A stretch of DNA of 64,000 nt, from positions 6,283,633-6,347,632 of the forward strand of contig NZ_CP061800.1 in assembly GCF_017377395.1 (NCBI RefSeq), given 5' to 3'. A program made the translations under genes and the position numbers. Below are positions 25,785 through 35,296 of the stretch, in pieces; positions within the stretch are counted from its first letter, which is position 1, and the number at the start of each line of letters is the position of its first letter. The notes under the pieces are model-generated. The model was given only the letters and a program-made list of their open reading frames with translations, was not told the origin of the DNA and did not search any database. The stretch is from Desulfonema magnum (lineage in GTDB: Bacteria; Desulfobacterota; Desulfobacteria; Desulfobacterales; 4be13).

Positions 25785-26702
25785 TTACTCTGTTGCTACT
25801 GGAAAATCCTTTTCCAGTAACAACTCTCCTGTGTCTGTAAACACAAACACTGTGGCAGTTTTAAATCGCTTCAATGAGCGTTGATTTTTAGCCTGAAATT
25901 TTAAAGTCTTAAAATGGGAAATTGAAAATGTTTCACCAGGCTCTTCGCCAGTGGGCTTTCCTGAAACAAGCTTCACAGGCGGCATTGTCAGCCATCTTCT
26001 TTGCCCCCCTCTGTTCGGTTTTAATATCATAATGGCATGTCCTGAGAGCCGCCCTGAAATTCGATCAACGTTTCTTATCTCAAACTCCGCTCTCAGGATT
26101 CTTCTCCGTTTATTATAAGAAATATTAAATTTCTCAGCTGAAACACGCAGGGGTTTTTCAGGCTCAACAGGTTTTTTCTCTTCCGGCTGTGCGTCAGCAA
26201 CCAATATATTTTTTTCTTTATCATTCGCATCCGCTCCGGTCTCATCCGACCTAGGGAGAACCTCATCCGCTTCAGGTTTTTCTTGGACAGAAGCAATTTC
26301 CGGAGGCGGGGCCGCCTGAACTGGTTTTTCAGCAGGTTTTTTCCTCACCGGAACTGGCCCGGGTTCACTTTTTGATTCTGCCACAACAGGCGTTTGGATA
26401 ACAGGAGCCTCTTTTCTGACCTGCAAAGCGGCCTTCTGCTGTTGTAATTCGTCCAAACTGGCCTGCAAACGGTTTTTTTCCTGTGTCATGTTTATATAAA
26501 GAAAATAAAAACAACCTGCGGCAATCAGCGCGGCAATCAGCATAACCACCAGTATGACCAGCAGCCCTTTTACCCATCGGACCTGCCTGACTTCTCCGTC
26601 GCTTCCCACAAGCAAAAAGGTGCCCTGTTTGCCCCTTTTTGAATGCTTTGGCGGGGTGAATGTGGTCAGATTTTTTTCCAGGTCTCTCGATAAATTTTCC
26701 AT
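25785..26702 (-). CDS. Single-pass membrane coiled-coil protein of unknown function
   Basis: A 305-residue protein: basic cytoplasmic N-terminus, one transmembrane segment (GLLVILVVMLIAALIAAGCF, ~46-68), a coiled coil (KNRLQASLDELQQQKAALQV), a Pro/Glu-rich linker (~100-190) and a folded C-terminal domain (~195-305: FNISYNKRRRILRAEFEIRN, GHAIMILKPN). The family is not recognised. It starts 37 bases inside the L,D-transpeptidase gene, so translation is coupled, and is followed by bactofilin. The layout suggests an envelope protein linking bactofilin to the wall enzyme; inference only. Confidence 0.75.
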   Translation of the reverse strand: MENLSRDLEKNLTTFTPPKHSKRGKQGTFLLVGSDGEVRQVRWVKGLLVILVVMLIAALIAAGCFYFLYINMTQEKNRLQASLDELQQQKAALQVRKEAPVIQTPVVAESKSEPGPVPVRKKPAEKPVQAAPPPEIASVQEKPEADEVLPRSDETGADANDKEKNILVADAQPEEKKPVEPEKPLRVSAEKFNISYNKRRRILRAEFEIRNVDRISGRLSGHAIMILKPNRGGQRRWLTMPPVKLVSGKPTGEEPGETFSISHFKTLKFQAKNQRSLKRFKTATVFVFTDTGELLLEKDFPVATE

Positions 26703-28009
26703 TGTCCGTCTTCACGTTTTAATATAAGCTGTTTTATGCCTACGGCTTTGAAAGCATTGGATTCATATTTCTGAACAAAGGAAACGACGCGTCTTTGTTT
26801 GCTCTTTTTTACAACAAGCTTCTCTTTTGAAACACGGATATACTTGTATTTTTTATTTAGCCGGCCTTTATGCCTGAGCCACGCTTTCAAGTTCATGCCC
26901 TGAGATTGGAAATCGCTTGCATAATGGTTTCCATATTCTTGTATGTCCTTTGAAGACCATGCTTTCAGCCAGTCATCAAGCATATTTGCAATTTCATGTT
27001 TATCCTCTTTGGTTCCCAAATTGCGGCATGCCATCATAAACGGATTGTCCTGTTTATCCCTGCGTGCCTGCGACATGCCCTGATATTCTTCGCCAATGAT
27101 TCTGAAGTGATCTTCTGTGAGATAAAATTTTCTGATCCCGGCCTGAATCTCTCTTCCCGAGAAATTTATGACCTGATCTGCCAGTACAACATACGTCCCA
27201 TTATATTTGATAATCAGGATGTTTTCCAGTTCAACAGAGAACGGCTCAGGAGCCGTATGAATAGTCTTTCTTATCTTGTTCCATTCAGACCACCACGAAA
27301 TATCCGGCAGATATTCCGGATCATAAAATTTTAAATAGTCATGATATGTTCCGTTTTCAAGCGCGTCTTTCCACTCTGAAAAAATATTGAGAACGGATGT
27401 TTTGGCTTCAAGCTTAACATCAAAAGGACCATAGGAAAGCTTTTTCACAATAATAATGGGGGTTCTGTTCAGGGTGATATATTTTGCAATCGTGTCTATG
27501 TCACTGTTTTCCAAAGTAACACACCCGCTGGAATCCCTTACCTTCAAAGGTTTGTTCGTGCCGTGAAGCCAGATTTCACTGCCGGTCCGACCTGCAATAT
27601 GATCCAGCAGGTTCGGGTAATCTGTGGGAAAGGCCCTTGTGCCGTAAATGGGGCCAAGGTCTTTGTCTTTATGCTCTTTTATAAAAAAATAAATCCCCTC
27701 CGGAGTTTTAAGATCTCCGGCCACAGCTTTTGCGCCAGTGACTTTACCTGTGGAACAATTCATGCGTAACACTTCTTTGACGGTTCCGTCATTCGCGTAG
27801 AGAAATAATTGCTGAGTTTCCTTTTCAACCACTATGGCATATTCAGCACCGTTTCCCGAATCAAGCGGGATGAGCATGTCCGGTATTTGTTCGGAATTCG
27901 CCGCTTCATCATGAGACGCGGCAGCACCGGAACTGATGAACATCATCCCGATGATCAATCCTGTTAAAATCTTTATCAGCCCTACAAGGCCAAATCGTTG
28001 TACTTGCAT
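26666..28009 (-). CDS. L,D-transpeptidase (YkuD) with C-terminal NTF2-like domain
   Basis: A 447-residue secreted protein. Signal peptide MQVQRFGLVGLIKILTGLII; YkuD domain at about 55-190 with EIWLHGTNKPLKVRDSSGCV, the HG..S-x-G-C catalytic motif; then two repeated NTF2/Cds6-like segments (SEWKDALENGTYHDYLKFYD and LDDWLKAWSSKDIQEYGNHY). Such enzymes form 3-3 or lipoprotein cross-links in peptidoglycan. The 3' end overlaps the next gene by 37 bases. Confidence 0.92.
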   Translation of the reverse strand: MQVQRFGLVGLIKILTGLIIGMMFISSGAAASHDEAANSEQIPDMLIPLDSGNGAEYAIVVEKETQQLFLYANDGTVKEVLRMNCSTGKVTGAKAVAGDLKTPEGIYFFIKEHKDKDLGPIYGTRAFPTDYPNLLDHIAGRTGSEIWLHGTNKPLKVRDSSGCVTLENSDIDTIAKYITLNRTPIIIVKKLSYGPFDVKLEAKTSVLNIFSEWKDALENGTYHDYLKFYDPEYLPDISWWSEWNKIRKTIHTAPEPFSVELENILIIKYNGTYVVLADQVINFSGREIQAGIRKFYLTEDHFRIIGEEYQGMSQARRDKQDNPFMMACRNLGTKEDKHEIANMLDDWLKAWSSKDIQEYGNHYASDFQSQGMNLKAWLRHKGRLNKKYKYIRVSKEKLVVKKSKQRRVVSFVQKYESNAFKAVGIKQLILKREDGQWKIYRETWKKI

Positions 28010-28029
28010 TTAAATGTCTATGACTCCTT

Positions 28030-28836
28030 TCAGATTTGAATGTGTCTTTTTATGGTAACTGTATCCCCTTTTCCAACCCTAAAATGTTGTCTGGCATTCC
28101 CGCAATTCACTGAAATTTCAAGATAGCCGCGACTGCTCATAATAGCAAGGGGATTTTGTGATTTTACGCTTGCATAGCTTTGAGATAAACCGATAATTTC
28201 ATTTTTGCCGATGCGGATGGAAACAGCCTCGGCCTGTTCCCTGCAAAATGTGGCAAGGGTGTTTAAATCAATATTGGTAATGAGATTTCCAAAACGGTCA
28301 GCAGATACAATGGTTCCCACAAGTTCACCGCTATCTGAAATGTATGGTTTCGGAATCCTCAGACGCACAAGGTTTTTCAGGTGTTCCGGAGTTCCTAATT
28401 GTTTTATCTGAACACCCCTTGTGATATGCGCGGCAACAGGTGCAAAAATATCCCGGCCATGAAACGTCTGACTTACACTTTCTAAAAAATACTCTGATTT
28501 GTCAACCCGAATCACCGAATTAATAATTTCGCTATCCATTATACGCGTCAGTACGCCGTTATCCGGGGCAAGAAAAACATATTTTTTTGTTTTGACGGCA
28601 AGAATGGCCCGCCCGCTTCCCACTCCCGGATCAACCACAATAACATGCACCGTGCCTTTGGGAAAATACTGATAGGAAGATTCAAGCGTGTGGGCAGCGT
28701 GGGTTAAATCCTGGGGATCAATACTGTGGGTAATGTCAATAATCGTCGCAGCGGGATTGAGAGACAGGATAACCCCCTTCATTACTCCCACATATTCATC
28801 ATCAGTGCCGAAATCTGTCAGCAGTGTGATTACCAT
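28030..28836 (-). CDS. SAM hydroxide adenosyltransferase (DUF62 / chlorinase-fluorinase superfamily)
   Basis: A 268-residue protein: MVITLLTDFGTDDEYVGVMK, ITHSIDPQDLTHAAHTLESS, VHVIVVDPGVGSGRAILAVK and FLAPDNGVLTRI are the conserved blocks. The family splits S-adenosylmethionine to adenosine and methionine using water. FHGRDIFAPVAAH and DRFGNLITNI mark the hydroxide branch rather than halogenases. First gene of the minus-strand run leading to the L,D-transpeptidase 20 bases on; the link to the envelope genes is unclear. Confidence 0.93.
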   Translation of the reverse strand: MVITLLTDFGTDDEYVGVMKGVILSLNPAATIIDITHSIDPQDLTHAAHTLESSYQYFPKGTVHVIVVDPGVGSGRAILAVKTKKYVFLAPDNGVLTRIMDSEIINSVIRVDKSEYFLESVSQTFHGRDIFAPVAAHITRGVQIKQLGTPEHLKNLVRLRIPKPYISDSGELVGTIVSADRFGNLITNIDLNTLATFCREQAEAVSIRIGKNEIIGLSQSYASVKSQNPLAIMSSRGYLEISVNCGNARQHFRVGKGDTVTIKRHIQI

Positions 28837-29226
28837 GATAACTTAAACCTATGTTCTTTTCTTTACCGTGAAAATACATTTTGAAAAGCCGGGTTTTTTT
28901 CTGAAAATATTTTTATGACCGGGGGCGAAAAACCCGGCTTTTTCATGAGCGTTTATTGATAAAAAACAATTCGTTTTGTTCAAGGTTCTTTATTACAGCA
29001 ATTCAGATGTATTATAATACCTAGTTTCACAAAAGTAAAACTCGATATCAAGTTTTTTATTCTTTCCATGGAAAACCATAACAGCCGTCTTTGTGCCGAG
29101 GATTTCCTGAAAAAATTTCTGTAACGATTGACCATTTTTATTGACAAACGGTCATCATGTCATTACTTAATTTGCCTGATTTCGGATACGGATTATTTTT
29201 GGCGCTGTTGTCCTTCACCTTTTTTC
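28837..29226. other. Intergenic region with GCCGGGTTT-family element
   Basis: 28862-28958 is a full GCCGGGTTT element inverted relative to 12011-12106. The rest (28960-29226) is A+T-rich with no supported gene. Confidence 0.6.
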
Positions 29227-29567
29227 CGAATTCTGAACGAAAATACGCATATTCGGGGGGGTTGTCTTGTGAAACCATAGCAGGGATGACAAATTTTCTG
29301 ATGATAACGGATTCAGGGGAAGCCCCCATATGCATCAGGCTAAGAATGAGGGACGGCTGCCGGACGGGGTTTGCAACCCCGTCCGAAACGTTTGCGGGCG
29401 GCGATCCGGAAAATATTCCGGACGGGGTTGCAAACCCCGTCCGGCAAAAAACCCCGTCCGGCAAAACGAATTCTGAACGAAAATACGCATATTCGGGGGG
29501 GTTGTCTTGTGAAACCATAGCAGGGATGACAAATTTTCTGATGATAACGGATTCAGGGGAAGCCCCC
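29227..29567. repeat. Perfect 101-bp direct repeat flanking CGGACGGGGTT palindromes
   Basis: 29227-29327 and 29467-29567 are identical over 101 bases (both begin CGAATTCTGAACGAAAATAC and end GGGGAAGCCCCC). Between them lie several CGGACGGGGTTTGCAACCCC palindromes in alternating orientation and one CATATGCATCAGGCTAAG motif. Perfect identity implies a recent duplication. Overlapping ORFs on both strands are repeat translations. Confidence 0.9.
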
Positions 29568-29744
29568 GCCATTCCGGGGAAAATCGGAAAACCGTGACAT
29601 TCTCAGAAGCCGGACCATGTGCGGCTTTTTTCTGACCGGAAAGACAATGCCGCGGAGACACAGAGGGACACGGTAGAGCCTTCGTGAGACTTCGCGCCTT
29701 CGTGCCTTCGTGGCATTAATAAGTACCAGACCATAAGTTTTCTG

Positions 29745-29920
29745 CCGATTATAACGGAGTTAGGGGATGCCGGTAAAAAGCCCTGCAGGGGCGGGCATAT
29801 TGTGATGGCAGGCAAACATGCCGCCCCGGCGGAGGACCTGCGAACCTGTTGCTGGAAATATGCCGCCTCTACAGGGCATGGTCGGCTCTCCCCTAAATCC
29901 GTTACAATCAGGTTTTCTGA
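29745..29920. repeat. MITE-like element with GATTATAACGGAGTTAGGGG ends
   Basis: Left end CGATTATAACGGAGTTAGGG at about 29749 and inverted right end CTCCCCTAAATCCGTTACAA at about 29890. Inside are GGGCGGGCATATT-type and AACCTGTTGCTGGAAATATG units, which recur in the related element at 35297-35665. Confidence 0.7.
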
Positions 29921-30067
29921 TATCTGCCCGGAAAAAACCGGGCTTTTCCCGGGATGATGCTCTCGCCTTCGCAGGAAAAAGCCGGGTTTATCCTCCGTTC
30001 ACAGGAAAAGATATAAAAACGTTTGCTCATGTACTGATTAACACCTGACACTTATTTTTAATGACAA

Positions 30068-30955
30068 ATGATGCATAATTTCATACCGTTTGGCGGAAAT
30101 GAATTTCAAATCCCGGATATTGAGAGCGCCAGAATCGTGGTGCTGCCGCTTTGTTATGAAAACGCCCCTTCATACGGAACCGGCAGCGGAGAGGGGCCTT
30201 TTTATATTTTGAACGCATCTGCCCAGTTGGAGTGTCTGGATGAAGAATCACTTGTCAACTGGGGCCTTATGAATATTCATACGCTGCCCCCTCTTATTCC
30301 TTCAGATGACCCGGAGCAGGCTGTGAAGCAAATGAGAAGTGCAGCCGAAAATGTAATGAGACAAAACAAATTTCTTTTATCTCTGGGCGGTGATCATGCG
30401 ATATCCATCGGGCCGATGATGGCCGCATCCGCGATTTATCCGGATGTGGGTGTACTTCAGATTGATGCCCATCTCGACCTCAGAGACGAATGGAACGGGA
30501 GCAGGTATAATCACGCATGTGTAATGCGCAGGGTGGCCGAGGATATAAAACTTCCCATGGTTCAGGTGGGGATACGCTCCTTTTCACCGGAAGAAGCAGA
30601 ATTTGTTAAAAAAAAGGGATTTAAGCCTTTTTATGCTCATGAGACCGATCCTTTGGATAATACTTGGATGGAACAGGTGGCAGATGCTTTGCCGGAAAAA
30701 GTTTACATGACCATTGATCTTGACGGACTTGACCCGTCCGTAATTCCGGGAACAGGAACGCCGGAACCCGGAGGACTTTCTTACAGACAGGTTGTCCGTC
30801 TGATAAAAGCGGTGGGCCGGAAAAAAAAGATTGTTGCAGCAGATATTAATGAACTTGCCAAAATCAAAGGCACTCAGGTATCTGAATTTACCGCTGCTAA
30901 AATTGCTACAAAAATATTTGTCTATTGTTTTGGAAACTTGAAACTTGAAACTTGA
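30068..30955 (+). CDS. speB: Agmatinase/ureohydrolase family protein
   Basis: A 295-residue binuclear-manganese ureohydrolase: SLGGDHAISIGPMMA, VLQIDAHLDLRDEWNGSRYN, TIDLDGLDPSVIPGTGTPEP supply the metal-binding His and Asp residues. Agmatinase (agmatine to putrescine plus urea) is the best fit. The start ATG lies in an AATGACA heptamer without a clear ribosome site. The last residues (GNLKLET) and stop are encoded by a GAAACTT heptamer array, so the native C-terminus has been rewritten by the repeat; no conserved motif is lost. Confidence 0.9.
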   Translation: MMHNFIPFGGNEFQIPDIESARIVVLPLCYENAPSYGTGSGEGPFYILNASAQLECLDEESLVNWGLMNIHTLPPLIPSDDPEQAVKQMRSAAENVMRQNKFLLSLGGDHAISIGPMMAASAIYPDVGVLQIDAHLDLRDEWNGSRYNHACVMRRVAEDIKLPMVQVGIRSFSPEEAEFVKKKGFKPFYAHETDPLDNTWMEQVADALPEKVYMTIDLDGLDPSVIPGTGTPEPGGLSYRQVVRLIKAVGRKKKIVAADINELAKIKGTQVSEFTAAKIATKIFVYCFGNLKLET

Positions 30956-31090
30956 AACTGCCGGACGGGGTTTGTAACCTCGTCCGAAATGTTTTCCGAT
31001 TATCAGCAAGGAAGGTTTCGGACGGAGTGTTTTTGCCTTTTGCCGGACGGGGGTTTTATGGACGAGATTTGCAACCACCAGCATCAGCGT
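30936..31090. repeat. GAAACTT heptamers followed by CGGACGGGGTT units
   Basis: GGAAACTTGAAACTTGAAAC (30936-30959) forms the 3' end of speB; directly after it come CGGACGGGG-family units (30961-31060). The TonB receptor gene ends at 31176 on the other strand. Confidence 0.85.
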
Positions 31091-31175
31091 GAGGATCATG
31101 GAGTCTGATGTTTTCCAACTTATAAACATCAGGCAGGATACGGGCATAGAAGGGTGAGCACGAGTTGTCGGTTGT

Positions 31176-33355
31176 TTAGAAAGAATATTTAAATCCCATA
31201 TAAATTTTTCTCAATGGCTGAGGGGTTCGGGGGACGAGTACAGGGGAACCGTCAAAAGGAACCCCTGCATAGTGTTCTGTGTTGAACAAATTATCAACAT
31301 TCAGATTTAATGACAGACTGTCATTAAGCTTATAAGCTAGATTCAGATAAGTGACAAACGCGCCGTCAAAAACATATGTCTCATCTCCGCCTTTTTCCGC
31401 ATCTCCATACTTATAATTATTTTTGTCTGTGCTGACATCGGAATAATATCTGAGGGTCAGTCCTGCGATCCATCTCTCACCAGTATAACTTGAGTTCAGA
31501 GTGGCCTTATGGGCTGATATTTGGGGAATGTCGAATTCGTTATCTTCACCTGTGACATAAGAATAGGACAAACTGGTTAAAAATCGGTCTGTCTTATGCT
31601 TTAACGTAAGTTCTCCGCCTTTGCTTTCGATTTCTCCCTGGTTTCCGTTGTACTGAACATAACCCTGATCTTTTCTGTACGGGTTATAATAAGGATAATT
31701 ATCCTCCTGGGCAGGGGCTTCGACCGGTCTGATAATATTTTTCATTTTGTTAAAAAACGCGGTTGCCTGAATAGCAAAATCTTTTCTGATGATGTACGAC
31801 ATATCCAAGGAATAATTTTCCAATTCTTCGGGTCTGATATTTTCATTGGGAATGTGCATAATAAAAGGGTTTGCAAAATTTTCATATCGGAAAAAATTAG
31901 AGGGCTGGATATACGCTGTTCCGTATAAAAATTTGACTGTCAGATTTTTAATGGGATCAAGAATCACTCCCAGTCGGGGATTCACAGTTTCTTTATAGAT
32001 GGTATTATAATCGTATCGGATACCGCCGTCGAGCTTGAACATATCTGAAAATTTATATTCCGCCTGAACAAACAAACCCAGATTATTGAAGTTTCGCTCC
32101 CCAAAAACAGGTTGTTCAAATCCTAAGACACCAAAAGTATAACCATTAGGGTCAATAAAATCACGATAATCAATTTCCCGTTTGCCATCACTGTTAAATG
32201 GTTCTTCCAGATTTTTTGTTTTGGGAAAGGATACCACTTTTTCATAGGATACACCTGCCATAGCTGACATTTTCTCGGTAATATCCCAGTCCGCTTGTAT
32301 TTCACCTTTCAAATAGGAAGAATAAGCATATTTATAAGCTGGGGTGCCGTCTGTTAAGTTGCCCTCATCATCCTTGCTGACAACAAAAAAATTCGTTGCA
32401 GGATTCAGTTCATAATCACCCGCCAAAAATGAGGTTCTTATATTCAGAGTGTTACTTGAATAAGATTCATGGTCAACATAAAAATGCCTCATATCCTGTC
32501 CCCATACAAAATCTTCCACATATGCATAGGTTTCAGGCAGAGATACAGCCGCGTTTGATTCTAATACATGCTGCCAGTCTCCTCCCATCGTGAATTTTTT
32601 ATAGTGAAGCTTAAAAAACAGGTTCCAGTTTTTCACAGGATAGTCATTTTCAAGAAACCTGAGATTTCCCTGATAAGAGTGGACAGCAGCATACTCATCA
32701 TAGTCTTCGTGAAGTTTTTGATCTTCTCCCCGGAACACTCGGGCAGATATTAAAAAATCGGTACTGTCATCTATTTTTTTACCAAAGGAAAGATTACTGG
32801 TATAAGCTCCGGTTGATATATAACCGGCGTTCAGCTCCGCGCCGTCATAATCTGCCCCGGTTTTGGTAATTAAATTGATAACACCGGCATAAGCGTCCGC
32901 TCCGTATAAACTGGAAGCCGGACCATAAACAATCTCAATTCGTTTGCAGATATTCAGGGGGATGTTGTGACCATATAAAAAACGTTCACCAGTGGCAGGG
33001 CTGTATCTATGACCATCTTGCAGAATGAGTATTTTCTGGTTTCCCAGGACGCCTCTCATGATCACAAGCGTTTTTAGTTCGCCCTGCACATTGTACGAGA
33101 CATCTACACCTGGTAATGCCCTGAAAATGTCTTTTAAATCCTTCCAGCCATAGGCTTCAATCTGGTCCTGAGTAATTGAAATAATCGTTGCCGGTGCCTC
33201 GGAAATTTTTTGGGCTTTTTTGGAAGCAGTCACAACGTCTCCGGCGTATGCTTCCGCATGAACCCATTTTAATTCTGCGTCTAATTCATCTTCTGTGGTT
33301 TGGTTGATCTCTTCTGCAAACCCGCAGGTGATGTGGATGAGGATAATTACCAACA
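31176..33355 (-). pseudogene. TonB-dependent outer-membrane receptor, split in its signal peptide by a transposon
   Basis: About 725 codons of a TonB-dependent receptor: the TonB-box-like region GDVVTASKKAQKISEAPATI, the plug domain (RALPGVDVSYNVQGELKTLV, RIEIVYGPASSLYGADAYAG), a 22-strand barrel and terminal IYMGFKYSF. The reading frame enters from position 33355 inside the hydrophobic signal-peptide core (LLVIILIHITCGFAEE). The first codons lie beyond the transposon at 35234-35270. A TTG at 33356 could give a shortened product, but the positively charged signal-peptide start and the native promoter are cut off. Substrate unknown (siderophore, cobalamin or similar). Confidence 0.9.
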
Positions 33356-33364
33356 ATATAAAAC
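33356..33364. repeat. Target-site duplication, left copy (ATATAAAAC)
   Basis: The nine bases ATATAAAAC directly before the transposon end TGGGGCG are repeated exactly at 35234-35242 after the other end. Confidence 0.95.
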
Positions 33365-35233
33365 TGGGGCGTCTAAATTCACTCCGATTTCTTGACTGCT
33401 TTTTGGACCATCCCTCTGACCTAAAAAAACTTTATCCGCATGCCGCCTCTGAAATCTTAATTTCCGGGAGCGATTCAGCTCGATTTTCCAACTCGGTCAG
33501 GGGGCCGGTTATTTTTTTACAATTACTTGAAATATTTATATTTATAATTTTTTTTGCTCGTTTTTCGGACTCCGGAATAAACTCAGAATTTTCTGCTGTT
33601 TTATCCGAGAGTATTTCAAGACTGCCAGGGTTTGCCAGGATTTTACGACGTTGTTTGGTTAAAGAAAATAAAGACTCTGAAAATTCTTGTTGCTCTCTGA
33701 GACTGATATTCATGACTCTTCGGGCATCTTCTCTGGTCAGTTCACCACACATGGCGGGCATGCGCAGAGCTATGCGATTGGCGTCTTTTATCTCTCCGGT
33801 TCCATGTTGCTTTGAAACTGCGAACAGAGACTCTATATTATCAGAAGTTATTGGCATTCCTATATTTTCTAATTTAAGCTCCTTGGCAATTATGATATGT
33901 TTGTCTAACCAATTAGTAAAACCTGTACGCACAGATGATCGCGGAGGAATGGCTTCAAGCAGCTTTTTACTTTCTTCATAAGTTTCCAGGTTAAGCCCCT
34001 TAGTTTTAAGTATTTTCTGGCATTCTGAAAGAGTACCTGAGTCGCGAAGAAAACATTCTATAAAATTTCTGCACCTCGGAATCTGATCAATGCCTGCTCG
34101 CAGCTTTGAAAGGACGGATCCCTTTGGGGCACGACCTCTCGGAGAATGTCTGAGCAACTGAGCCGCCCAATTCACCAGGCGGCGGAGGTTCATAAATCTT
34201 GATTTTGTTGAAACCTTCGGAGGTGCAAGACAGGCAAGAACAGTCTGTTTGAATTTTTTTGAAACTTTACCGACCGCAGAGATAAAGATATCAAACATCG
34301 GATGATTCTGATATTCATGTTTTAAAAGATTAGCGACAGTGTGTGATATATCGTCAATGCTGACACTGGGAAGGCCTTGTTCCGCCAAAAGCCTGGTAGC
34401 TTTGGCAAGGTCTGTTCCTCCGTCTTTGAGATATGCTACCGGCATTCCCCCGATACCGATAACTTTTTTCAAAAAATCAGCTATGGCCTCACCAGTCCAG
34501 GATACTGCTACTGAAACAGCAACGCAGTTTACATCTTTAAGAGTAGGAGCGGTTTCATTCAAATCATGATGGTTAGCATTCAATGACAGCAAAGTAAGAA
34601 TTTTACCTTTTCCTAAGGCAATACTGATATCTATTATATAAACAAAGCCGTTGGAAAACGGATTGCTGTTAATTTCAGCCCCGCGCAGCGGGACGGCATT
34701 TCGGAGTCTTGCTACGGATAATCGGGTGACCCAGTTAATAATTGTCTGAACACATGGGACTTTTGTTATTCCCAAGTAATCAGCAAGAACTCTGAGAACT
34801 CTCGGTACCGCTCGGAAACTTATATGAGCAACTATAAAAAGCTTCAAACAAATATAGATAAGTTCTTCTTTGTTGTGAACAGGCTGAGTATTTTTCTGAC
34901 GTTCTTTTTCCAGTTGTTTTCTGGCTTCATCGGCATCTTTCTTGTATTTATCACGCTCTTTTTTAATACGGCGCTTTTCTTTTTCATGATAACGTGCATT
35001 CTTGCCACGTTCAATCGCTTTTTTCTTCCAGTTATCTCTGCTTTTTATCAATTTGGACTTTGAACTCATAATAATCCTCGTAATTTTATTAATATTGACA
35101 TAATAGTATGGTAAATATGTTAAAATAACAATCAAACTATATATTATCAAGATGAATCTATAATTGATTACATGAAGAGGTCCAAATTGTAGTTAAAAAA
35201 ATTAAGCCAAAAAGGCTGTTTTTAGACGCCCCA
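33365..35233. mobile_element. Intact 1869-bp transposon with 13-bp terminal repeats
   Basis: Both ends, read inward, begin TGGGGCGTCTAAA. The element encodes one transposase on the minus strand and is flanked by a perfect 9-bp duplication. It interrupts the TonB receptor gene; removing it and one copy of the duplication restores the frame. A decayed relative lies at 1783-3220. I cannot assign it to a named IS family. Confidence 0.93.
33432..35069 (-). CDS. Transposase, DDE-type, unassigned family
   Basis: 545 residues from the ATG at 35069, chosen because GAGGATT precedes it and the decayed paralogue starts at the same place; the 27 codons upstream lack a site. Residues 1-65 are a lysine/arginine-rich coiled coil. 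Then ISFRAVPRVLRVLADYLG, TIINWVTRLS (helix-turn-helix-like), IIDISIALGKGKILTL (Asp147), YLKDGGTDLAKA (Asp216/220), and TSDNIESLFAVSKQHG (Glu413) as a plausible DDE triad. The catalytic assignment is inferred from conservation between the two copies and pattern. Confidence 0.8.
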   Translation of the reverse strand: MSSKSKLIKSRDNWKKKAIERGKNARYHEKEKRRIKKERDKYKKDADEARKQLEKERQKNTQPVHNKEELIYICLKLFIVAHISFRAVPRVLRVLADYLGITKVPCVQTIINWVTRLSVARLRNAVPLRGAEINSNPFSNGFVYIIDISIALGKGKILTLLSLNANHHDLNETAPTLKDVNCVAVSVAVSWTGEAIADFLKKVIGIGGMPVAYLKDGGTDLAKATRLLAEQGLPSVSIDDISHTVANLLKHEYQNHPMFDIFISAVGKVSKKFKQTVLACLAPPKVSTKSRFMNLRRLVNWAAQLLRHSPRGRAPKGSVLSKLRAGIDQIPRCRNFIECFLRDSGTLSECQKILKTKGLNLETYEESKKLLEAIPPRSSVRTGFTNWLDKHIIIAKELKLENIGMPITSDNIESLFAVSKQHGTGEIKDANRIALRMPAMCGELTREDARRVMNISLREQQEFSESLFSLTKQRRKILANPGSLEILSDKTAENSEFIPESEKRAKKIININISSNCKKITGPLTELENRAESLPEIKISEAACG

Positions 35234-35270
35234 ATATAAAACCCATATGTTTGTTTTTCACATCTGTCAT
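35234..35270 (-). pseudogene. 5' fragment of the split TonB receptor gene
   Basis: The minus strand reads ATG at 35270 then MTDVKNKHMGFI and runs into the transposon. Joined to 33355 after deleting the element and one duplication, it continues LLVIILIHITCGFA, giving a normal signal peptide with basic start, hydrophobic core and cleavage site. A GTG at 35261 is an alternative start, with AGGA eight bases before it. Confidence 0.85.
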
Positions 35271-35296
35271 CCTATTTTTAAGTTATCACTCGATAA

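Noticed and set aside
29138-29661. Overlapping ORFs on both strands in the direct-repeat region
   Set aside because: They consist of translated repeats and palindromes, with no ribosome site or family.
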